Shown in pieces: positions 41,555-48,041 of a stretch of DNA of 48,041 nt. Position 1 is the first letter of the stretch; every line of letters starts with the position of its first letter. The stretch covers positions 1-48,041 of the forward strand of contig JAXHUA010000165.1 in the NCBI GenBank assembly GCA_034189695.1. Reading direction: 5' to 3'. Below the pieces are notes generated by a model. It had not been told where the DNA came from, ran no database searches, and saw only the letters and a program-made list of their open reading frames with translations. This DNA is from JAXHUA01 sp034189695. GTDB lineage: Bacteria > Chloroflexota > Dehalococcoidia > E44-bin15. The translations under genes and the position numbers were made by a program.

Positions 41555-42280
41555 ATGGTTCAGGGAATAGCAGATGCGATGGGGGGTCTTGCCGGGGTGG
41601 GCGCGGGGATGGGCGCCCCGACCCGCCAGGGCGAGCTGGCCAAGGCGACCGTAACCAACCTGGACACCGCGAAGAGCGTGGAGTGCATGTTTCGACCCAA
41701 GGAGTACACCTTCAGCAAGTCGAACTCGTGGACTCAGGGACAGGTGACCGGCGCAAACGTGCCCCAGCTCGAATTCAGCGGCGGGCAGCCGACCACGCTT
41801 GCCATGGAGCTTTTCTTCGACACGTATGAGATAGGCAAGGATGTGCGCAAGGAGTACACCAATGCCATTTGGGACCTCATGATGGTCAGCGCCATGACGA
41901 GGGACCCCCGGACGGGGAAGGGACGCCCCCCGATTTGTGAGTTCCGGTGGGGCAGCATGTGGTCGTTCAAAGCAGTCATCACTCGCATCAGCCAGAAGTT
42001 CACCCTTTTCCTTCCCGACGGCACGCCGGTGCGAGCGACGCTGAACGTCACGTTCCAGCAGGTGGAGGAAGAGGGAGCCTACCCGCGCCAGAACCCGACG
42101 ACCGGGGGAGGATTTGGCTACAGGACCAGGGTGGTCAAGGAGGGTGAGACCATCGATTGGATTGCCTACGACGAGTACGGCGATTCCTCTCTGTGGCGCT
42201 TCGTTGCCGAAACCAACGGCCTTGAAAACCCGATGAAGCTGGAGACAGGACAGGTGCTGTCGATCGCGCCACGCACCTAG
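41555..42280 (+). CDS. LysM-containing baseplate protein (Afp7/Pvc7-like)
   Basis: A 241-residue protein. The N-terminal part (about 25-170) has the beta-rich pattern CMFRPKEYTFSKSNSWTQG and SGGQPTTLAMELFFDTYE. The C-terminal 50 residues are a LysM-type domain (VVKEGETIDWIAYDEYGD..LWRFVAETNGLENPMKLETGQVL). In PVC the equivalent joins the tube end to the spike (gp53-like). The order tube 2, this gene, spike agrees. ATG at 41555, GGAGG site. Confidence 0.92.
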   Translation: MVQGIADAMGGLAGVGAGMGAPTRQGELAKATVTNLDTAKSVECMFRPKEYTFSKSNSWTQGQVTGANVPQLEFSGGQPTTLAMELFFDTYEIGKDVRKEYTNAIWDLMMVSAMTRDPRTGKGRPPICEFRWGSMWSFKAVITRISQKFTLFLPDGTPVRATLNVTFQQVEEEGAYPRQNPTTGGGFGYRTRVVKEGETIDWIAYDEYGDSSLWRFVAETNGLENPMKLETGQVLSIAPRT

Positions 42281-42292
42281 GGAGATAGAGAG

Positions 42293-43945
42293 ATGCCGAG
42301 AGAACCGGAGCTGATATCGCAGGTCTATCTCAGAATCGACGGCAGTGACGTTTCGGATGATGTTATGGCCAACCTCATCAGCGTGGAGGTTGACGACAAT
42401 CTGAATCTTCCCGACACGTTCACCATCCACGTTCGCGACCCGCGCCTCGAGTGGGTGGACTCAGATACATTCTCTTTGGGGAAGTCCGTGGAGATATCGG
42501 CGAGGAACGGAAGTAGGGCAATGAAACTGATCGAGGGCGAGATCACCGCCGTCGAACCGCGCATCAGCCGGGACGCACTTCCCACGCTGACGGTGCGCGG
42601 GTACGACAAGTGCCACCGCCTGCACCGTGAGAAGAAGACCTGCTCCTTCAACCAGGTCACGGACAGTGACATCGCCACCAGCATCGCCCGTCAGGTTGGT
42701 ATGAGGGCCAACGTGGACACAACGCGGGAGGTCTACGACTACGTTGTTCAGGACAACCAGACCGACTGGGAGTTCCTCTGGGAGCGGGCGAACGGCATCG
42801 GATTTCGCGTGTTCGTCGAGGGCGACGAGCTCAATTTCCGCAGGGCTCCTGAGACCACGGAGGTGCCGACCCTGGAGTGGGGCGATAACCTCATTGAGTT
42901 CCATCCTCGTCTCAACAGCTCGGAGCAGGTGGGTGAGGTGATCGTCAGGGGCTGGGACCCGGTGGAGAAGCAGGAGATCGTGGGTCGAGCCAGCCGGCCT
43001 GAGGATACGCCGGAGACAGGCATACGGGAGCAGGGCGGCGAATCAGCAGAGAGGGCGTTTGGGGTGGCGGGCAGAGAGGTGATCCAGGACCGTCCGGTGG
43101 CCACCCAGGCCGAGGCCGACGCTCTCGCTCAGGCCATCTGCAACGAGATCGGGCACAGCTTCATCAGCGCCGAAGGCGTCTGTACCGGCAGCCCGGCGGT
43201 GCAGGCAGGCGCTGTGGTTGAGTTGAGGAATGTGGGCAATCGCTTCGGCGGCAGGTATCGCGTGAACCACGCCCTGCACCGCTACGACGCCGAGGGCTTC
43301 AGCACGGAGTTCACCATCGGGGGTCGGCGCGGCAACACGCTGGCGGAGCTACTGGTGCCGCGACGAGAAGGGCACCGCAGCCCGATGATCGGACAGGTGA
43401 CCGACACCAGCGATCCCCAGGACCTCGGCCGCGTCAGAGTCAGGCTTCCCTCGCGCGGCGGTCAGGAACTGGGCTGGGCGAGGTACGTTTCTCCCGGCGG
43501 TGGTGCCGACAGGGGGTTCATGTGGCTCCCTGAGGTTGGGGATGAGGTCCTGGTCGTGTTCGAGCACGAGGACATACGCCGCCCCTTCGTCGTTGGCGGG
43601 CTGTGGAACAGCGAGGACCACCCGCCTGCCAGCTCACAGACCTGCGTCAATGGTCAGGGCAGCACCGTGTGGCGAGGACTGCAATCGCGCACCGGCATGA
43701 AGCTCATCATCTCGGAGGAGTCGGGCGAGGAGCGGATAGGCATATACAGCTCCGACGACGGATTCTACGTGCGAATCTCCGAGTGTGATAACAAGGTGGA
43801 GATCAGATCGCGTGGGGATGTCAGTATCGAGGCGGATGGCAGCATCAAGATCGAGGGTGCGCAGGTCGAGATGAAGTCCAACGGAAGCCTGAAGATAGAC
43901 GGTGGGACGGTGGAGATAACCGGGTCGCAAATCAAGCTCAATTAG
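42293..43945 (+). CDS. VgrG/gp5-like central spike (Afp8/Pvc8-like)
   Basis: A 550-residue spike protein. The N-terminal part is gpD/gp27-like (RIDGSDVSDDVMANLISVEV, GYDKCHRLHREKKT). From about residue 362 there is a gp5 OB fold (IGQVTDTSDPQDLGRVRVRL, GWARYVSPGG, FMWLPEVGDEVLVVF). The end (about 490-550) is a repeated beta pattern (VEIRSRGDVSIEADGSIKIE) that forms the trimeric needle. No lysozyme domain or extra C-terminal effector is present. Followed directly by the PAAR gene. ATG at 42293. Confidence 0.95.
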   Translation: MPREPELISQVYLRIDGSDVSDDVMANLISVEVDDNLNLPDTFTIHVRDPRLEWVDSDTFSLGKSVEISARNGSRAMKLIEGEITAVEPRISRDALPTLTVRGYDKCHRLHREKKTCSFNQVTDSDIATSIARQVGMRANVDTTREVYDYVVQDNQTDWEFLWERANGIGFRVFVEGDELNFRRAPETTEVPTLEWGDNLIEFHPRLNSSEQVGEVIVRGWDPVEKQEIVGRASRPEDTPETGIREQGGESAERAFGVAGREVIQDRPVATQAEADALAQAICNEIGHSFISAEGVCTGSPAVQAGAVVELRNVGNRFGGRYRVNHALHRYDAEGFSTEFTIGGRRGNTLAELLVPRREGHRSPMIGQVTDTSDPQDLGRVRVRLPSRGGQELGWARYVSPGGGADRGFMWLPEVGDEVLVVFEHEDIRRPFVVGGLWNSEDHPPASSQTCVNGQGSTVWRGLQSRTGMKLIISEESGEERIGIYSSDDGFYVRISECDNKVEIRSRGDVSIEADGSIKIEGAQVEMKSNGSLKIDGGTVEITGSQIKLN

Positions 43946-43953
43946 AGGGGGCA

Positions 43954-44349
43954 ATGGGACGGCCAGCGGCGAAGCAGGGAGACCAGATAACGGCGACCGA
44001 CATCCATATCATAATGATACCGTCGCCAGGCGGGCCGGTGCCGACGCCCCTGCCGCATCCCTTCAGCGGCATCATCGACGGCGGGTTGAGCAGCGATGTG
44101 CTCATTGAGGGACGTCAGGCGGCCACGGTGGGAAGTACGGCGACGAACACGCCTCCGCATATCCCGCAGGGAGGGCCTTTTCAGATACCGCCCACCAACC
44201 AGGGGAGAATCACCACGGGCAGCGCAACCGTGCTGATAAATGGCAAGCAGGCGGCGAGGAATGGGGACACGGCTATGACGTGCAATGACCCGGTGGAGAT
44301 GCCGGTGGGGCAGGTAATCGCGAGCGGCACGGTGATGATCGGCGGCTAG
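43954..44349 (+). CDS. PAAR-repeat spike tip protein
   Basis: A 131-residue PAAR protein that sharpens the VgrG needle. It has GRPAAKQGD at the N-terminus, HPF.GIIDGGLSSDVLIEGRQAATVGS in the middle, and GSATVLINGKQAARNGDTAMTC at the end, with His and Cys in the metal-binding places. No fused effector domain. It lies 9 bases after the spike gene. Confidence 0.93.
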   Translation: MGRPAAKQGDQITATDIHIIMIPSPGGPVPTPLPHPFSGIIDGGLSSDVLIEGRQAATVGSTATNTPPHIPQGGPFQIPPTNQGRITTGSATVLINGKQAARNGDTAMTCNDPVEMPVGQVIASGTVMIGG

Positions 44350-44372
44350 AATTGGACATTGGGGAGAAGCAC

Positions 44373-44777
44373 ATGCAGGACAACGGCAGGGAAAAGGACA
44401 TGCTGGGAACGGGGTGGCGGTTCCCGCTGAGAGTCGATAGCCGCGGCGGGCTGGCCGTCTCTCGACATGAGAGGGACATCGAGGAGTCGATCCGAATCAT
44501 ACTGGTGACCGGCAAGGGGGAGCGGCGGATGCGGCCAGACTTCGGCTGTGGCATTAACGACCTGGTGTTCGCGCCCAACAACGCCACAACGTGGGGACTT
44601 GTCGCGCACCAGGTCGAGGAGGCTCTGGGATGGTGGGAGCCGCGCATCGAGCTGGTGGACGTTGACGTTCGCCCTGACCCTCAGGACACGTCGCGTCTGC
44701 TGGTGAACATACGCTACCGAGTGAAGGCGACCAACGACGAGCGAAGCCTCGTCTACCCATTCTATCTGTCCGCTTGA
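44373..44777 (+). CDS. gp25-like baseplate wedge protein (Afp9/Pvc9-like)
   Basis: A 134-residue gp25/lysozyme-like baseplate protein (no lysozyme activity in this family). Core: RDIEESIRIILVTGKGERRMRPDFG and the ...NIRYRVKATNDERSLVYPFYL end. It starts sheath assembly in related systems. The ATG at 44373 has a GGGGAG site 6 bases upstream; a TTG at 44352 is less likely. Confidence 0.93.
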   Translation: MQDNGREKDMLGTGWRFPLRVDSRGGLAVSRHERDIEESIRIILVTGKGERRMRPDFGCGINDLVFAPNNATTWGLVAHQVEEALGWWEPRIELVDVDVRPDPQDTSRLLVNIRYRVKATNDERSLVYPFYLSA

Positions 44778-44800
44778 TTCCGGGAAAGGAGGCTTAACAG

Positions 44801-46789
44801 ATGGCACTGCCAGCACCCAGTTTAGACGACCGGAAGTTTCAGGACATAGTCGAGGAGGCACGGAGCCTGATCCCGCGCTACTGTCCTGAGTGGACGGACC
44901 ACAACCTGAGCGATCCCGGGATCACCCTCATTGAGCTGTTCGCCTGGATGGTTGACCTGCTCCTCTACCGGCTGAACAAGGTGCCCGACAAGAACTACAT
45001 CAGGTTCCTGGACCTCATCGGCGTCACATTGCTGCCGCCGGCGCCGGCCAGGGTGGACATCACCTTCCGCCTGTCGGCTCCTCAGCCCGGGCCGGTCACC
45101 ATCCCGAGGGGTACCGAGGTGGCGACGGTGCGGACGGAGACCGAGGAAGCCATCAGCTTCGCCACGGAGGACGACCTGGTAATTCAGGCGCCGACCCTGG
45201 CCCACGTGCTACTGACGCGCGACAACAGTGTGTTTGTGGAGTACACATCCGAACTGGCCGCCGGGACACCGCTGGACGTGTTCAAGCAGGTGCCTGAAGC
45301 GGGCAACTCTTTCTACCTGGGCTACAGCGAACCTCTGGCGGGAAACGTCTTGGTGTTGACCATGGGATGCGACGATAAGAGGGGCGTGGGCATTGATCCG
45401 AACGACCCGCCGCTGGTGTGGGAGTACTGGGACGGTGCGTTGGCGGCCTGGTGCCCGCTGGAGCGAAGGGCCGACGCCGTGGCCTGGTTGGAGCGGGACG
45501 GGACACTGGCGCTCAACAGGCGGGGGGACGTGACACTCCATCTGCCGCAGTCATTCGCCGCTACCGAGGTGGACCTGAGGAGGGCTTACTGGCTGCGCTG
45601 TCGTGTGGACGAACCACGGCCCGGCCAGCCGACATACGAAGCGTCGCCGCGCATACTGAGCATCTCATCGAGCGTGATGGGGGGAACGGTGGCGGCCAGC
45701 CACGCCGGCACCATGGTTGGCGAGGTACTGGGGCGCAGCGACGGCACGGCGGGCCAGGTCTTTCGACTGGCGAACACGCCGGTCCTGCCCCGCCGGCAGG
45801 GTGAGACGGTCATGGTGGAGACGGAGGACGGGGGTTACGAGGGGTGGCGGGAGGTGGCCGATTTCTCCGAATCGGGCCCTGAGGACCGGCACTTCGTGCT
45901 GGACAGCGCCCCGGGAGAGGTCACGTTCGGCCCGGCAGTCCGCCAGCCGAACGGCGAGACAAGATGGTTCGGGATGGTGCCGCCAAAGGGCAGGCAGATG
46001 AGGTTCTCGTCCTACCGCTATGGCGGCGGCAGTGAGGGAAACGTGGGCAAGGGGACCATCACCGTCCTCAAGTCCTCGATAGCCTATGTCGCCGCGGTAA
46101 CCAACCGTCGCGCCGCCAGCGGCGGCGTTGACGCCGAGACCGTGGAGCACGCCAAGCTCCGGGGGCCGCGAACGTTGCGGACAAGAAACCGGGCGGTCAC
46201 CGAGGAAGACTTCGAGTTCCTGGCCCTGGAGGCGTCACCGTCGGTGGCCCGCGCCAGGTGTTTGCAGCCACGAGAGGCGCTCGACGCCGACCAGCCACCG
46301 CCGGGTGTGGTGCACCTGGCGCTTGTCCCTGCCTTCTCGTTAACCGACGGAATGGCGCCGCCAGACCAGCTTGAGTTGCCCCGCGAGCTTAAGGAGCAGG
46401 TGCGCGCCTATCTGAACGAGCGGCGGCTGCTCACCACCGCACTCACCATTGGAGATGCTGACTACCGGTGGGTGTCGGTGCAGGCCAATGTGAGAGTGAA
46501 GCCAAGGTTCGACCCACAGCAGGTGAGACACGCCGTGGAGAGACGGCTGTACCAGTTCATCAACCCACTGTTCGGTGGGCCGGAGGGAGGCGGCTGGCCC
46601 TTTGGCCGCGACCTGTTCCTTCCTGAGGTGCACTCGTGTATTCAGGGCGTGGAAGGGGTCGACTTTGCGGAGGACGTGCGGCTCTACCCGGTGAACGTGG
46701 CAACCGGGGAGAGGGGTGAGGCGACGGAGCGGGTGAAGCTTTCCCCGGCGGGGCTGGTATGCTCCTATCGCCACGAGATAACGTCATAG
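44801..46789 (+). CDS. Baseplate J-like wedge protein (Afp11/Pvc11-like)
   Basis: A 662-residue baseplate J family protein (T4 gp6 core). N-terminus: RSLIPRYCPEWTDHNLSDPGITLIELF, the typical eCIS start. The C-terminal half carries GGVDAETVEHAKLRGPRTLRTRNRAVTEEDFEFLA and the RRLYQFINPLFGG segment. It makes up the wedge ring that triggers contraction. Strong AAAGGAGG site before the ATG at 44801. Confidence 0.95.
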   Translation: MALPAPSLDDRKFQDIVEEARSLIPRYCPEWTDHNLSDPGITLIELFAWMVDLLLYRLNKVPDKNYIRFLDLIGVTLLPPAPARVDITFRLSAPQPGPVTIPRGTEVATVRTETEEAISFATEDDLVIQAPTLAHVLLTRDNSVFVEYTSELAAGTPLDVFKQVPEAGNSFYLGYSEPLAGNVLVLTMGCDDKRGVGIDPNDPPLVWEYWDGALAAWCPLERRADAVAWLERDGTLALNRRGDVTLHLPQSFAATEVDLRRAYWLRCRVDEPRPGQPTYEASPRILSISSSVMGGTVAASHAGTMVGEVLGRSDGTAGQVFRLANTPVLPRRQGETVMVETEDGGYEGWREVADFSESGPEDRHFVLDSAPGEVTFGPAVRQPNGETRWFGMVPPKGRQMRFSSYRYGGGSEGNVGKGTITVLKSSIAYVAAVTNRRAASGGVDAETVEHAKLRGPRTLRTRNRAVTEEDFEFLALEASPSVARARCLQPREALDADQPPPGVVHLALVPAFSLTDGMAPPDQLELPRELKEQVRAYLNERRLLTTALTIGDADYRWVSVQANVRVKPRFDPQQVRHAVERRLYQFINPLFGGPEGGGWPFGRDLFLPEVHSCIQGVEGVDFAEDVRLYPVNVATGERGEATERVKLSPAGLVCSYRHEITS

Positions 46790-46799
46790 GGAGTGTGAC

Positions 46800-47396
46800 A
46801 TGGCGAACGCTGTAGCTGAACGCAAAGGCGCCAGACTGCTGGAGTACCTGCCGGCCTTCTGCAGCGCCGATGACTTCCTGGGGCGGTTCCTGCTGGTATT
46901 CGAGGATATCCTGACGCCAATCGAGGGTGTGGTGGGGCAGGCCCATCTCTACCTGGACCCTGGGATGATGCCGCAGGAGTTCCTGCCGTGGATCGCATCC
47001 TGGCTCGACCTGGTGCTGGACGAGAACTGGCCGGTCGACAAACGAAGGAACCTGGTGAGGTCGGCGGTGGAGCTATACCGCTGGAGGGGCACGCGGCGCG
47101 GACTCCGGGAGTACGTCAGGGTGTACACCGGGGTCGAACCAACCATAACCGAGCATCTGGGCGGCATAGCGCTTGGCAGCCAGGCTCACCTTGGGGAGAA
47201 CACCGTTCTCGGCGAAGGGCGGGACCATTGCTTCACCGTGACGCTGGAGGTGGAAGACCCGAAAGCCATCGATGTACAGAGGGTGAAGACAATCATCGAG
47301 GCGGAGAAGCCAGCGCATACGGCGTATATTCTGAACGTGGTTCACCGGGCGGAGCCAGCAGCGACTGAGGCCGCTGGTGTAGACGAGGTTGATTGA
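46800..47396 (+). CDS. Tail protein I-like baseplate protein (Afp12-related)
   Basis: A 198-residue phage tail protein I (gp7-like) family member. LLEYLPAFCSADDFLGRFLLVFEDI, the GMMPQEFLPWIASWLDLVLDENWP segment, and RRNLVRSAVELYRWRGTRRGLREYVRVYTG are characteristic. It is much shorter than Afp12/gp7 but is the size found in minimal eCIS and phages. It starts 10 bases after baseplate J. Confidence 0.92.
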   Translation: MANAVAERKGARLLEYLPAFCSADDFLGRFLLVFEDILTPIEGVVGQAHLYLDPGMMPQEFLPWIASWLDLVLDENWPVDKRRNLVRSAVELYRWRGTRRGLREYVRVYTGVEPTITEHLGGIALGSQAHLGENTVLGEGRDHCFTVTLEVEDPKAIDVQRVKTIIEAEKPAHTAYILNVVHRAEPAATEAAGVDEVD

Positions 47397-47453
47397 CAGC
47401 GAGTCGCGGCGTGATATATGCTTGCCAAGCCCGTGTGTTGAGGAGTGATAGCT

Positions 47454-48041
47454 ATGCCACTTGAGGACTTCTTCAAGTACCAGAGAAGAAGGATCAACCC
47501 TTTCAAGGGGCTGGTCATCGATGTCCCGACCTGGGCCGACGCCCACAGCTACCACAGAGACCAGCAGAGGCTCCACGCGGTGGCCATGCACCAGCATGGC
47601 ATCGTCACCGGGCTGGAGGTGTTCGCCTGGAATCCGCCCGACAACTCGGTCGTCATCTATCCAGGAATAGCGGTCGATGCCCAGGGCAACACCATAGTGG
47701 TGAGCGAGCCGCAACGGTTCTATATCAGGACCGAGGAGCAGGGCACCGCGTACGTGGTGATGGACTACCGCGAGGTACCGCAGGAGATGGCGCAGTCCCT
47801 CGATGGGGGGAAGACGGAGCCGGTGTACATCCTGGAGGCCTATCGCATCGGCGAGCAGCGCAGCGCCCCGGAAGGGACCCAGATTGAGGTGGCCCGCATA
47901 GCGGTCTCGGGGGACAAGGCGGGCATAACCGATGCGGTGAACCCGATGAGCCCTGACGCCAACGAGATCGATGGCCGGTACCGGCCGCTGGCGGGGCCAG
48001 CCCGCCGCGGCGAGATCGGGGTCGGTGTGGCGGACCTCCCC
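47454..48041 (+). CDS. eCIS particle protein with HGIVTGLEV motif (partial, runs off the window)
   Basis: The frame is open from ATG 47454 (AGGAG site) to the last base, 196 codons. The N-terminus, with SYHRDQQRLHAVAMHQHGI then VTGLEVFAW, and VVIYPGIAVDAQGNTIVV, matches proteins I associate with the tail end of eCIS operons, likely baseplate or receptor-binding parts. The function is not established. The start is 57 bases after tail protein I. The full length cannot be known from this window. Confidence 0.8.
   Translation, partial: MPLEDFFKYQRRRINPFKGLVIDVPTWADAHSYHRDQQRLHAVAMHQHGIVTGLEVFAWNPPDNSVVIYPGIAVDAQGNTIVVSEPQRFYIRTEEQGTAYVVMDYREVPQEMAQSLDGGKTEPVYILEAYRIGEQRSAPEGTQIEVARIAVSGDKAGITDAVNPMSPDANEIDGRYRPLAGPARRGEIGVGVADLP

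Overview
The window is about 48 kb of GC-rich bacterial chromosome, densely packed with genes in operons and with no rRNA, tRNA, CRISPR array or transposase that I can see. The gene set suggests an anaerobic or facultative member of the Chloroflexota (possibly Dehalococcoidia-like): a groESL operon with a CIRCE operator, a four-subunit 2-oxoacid:ferredoxin oxidoreductase fused into an Hdr/Mvh-type electron-transfer operon, family III CoA-transferase and thiolase/DUF35 genes, and a contractile injection locus next to a SARP regulator. The phylum is inferred from gene content only. Most recognisable promoters are TTGACA-17-TAnnnT, i.e. a sigma70-like factor.

Layout. (1) 1-6164: end of an unknown gene, an M16 peptidase converging on a glycogen-debranching-type enzyme, groEL/groES (leftward), and a small Xre-type regulator. 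(2) 6165-17133: a 460-bp non-coding leader, then one long rightward operon, korDABC followed by a 1179-residue HdrA/GltD-like flavoprotein, MvhD, an HdrC-HdrB fusion and an HdrA-MvhD fusion. Almost all genes overlap or are separated by a few bases, and several use TTG or GTG starts. (3) 17134-26057: housekeeping and small genes (DUF2851, TsaD, a zinc ribbon, a YjbR/MmcQ protein, a Cys-rich protein), a CoA-transferase gene, a leftward thiolase/DUF35 pair, and two secreted beta-rich proteins. (4) 26058-48041 and beyond: a structured leader, a SARP/BTAD regulator, and a rightward operon for an extracellular contractile injection system (eCIS, the Afp/PVC/MAC family).

The eCIS operon encodes, in order, a small conserved companion, the AAA+ ATPase, three putative cargo proteins (two DUF4157, one with a separate HExxH site), a DUF4255 cap-type protein, one sheath, tube 1, a tail-assembly-like protein, a 54-residue Afp6/DUF6760-like product without a normal start codon, a DUF4157 protein, tube 2, a large low-complexity protein, the LysM protein, VgrG-like spike, PAAR tip, gp25, baseplate J, tail protein I, and the start of a further particle gene that runs off the window. 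No tape-measure gene is seen and it probably lies downstream.

The strongest new-looking signals are: a four-copy heptamer array with exact 11-bp spacing directly between the SARP gene and the eCIS operon, which fits a SARP-switched eCIS; a shared N-terminal module on three cargo-like proteins with unrelated C-termini; a shared C-terminal motif on two others; the start-less Afp6-like reading frame; an operator-like palindrome shared by three unlinked promoters; and the unusual Hdr/GltD/KOR electron-transfer operon.
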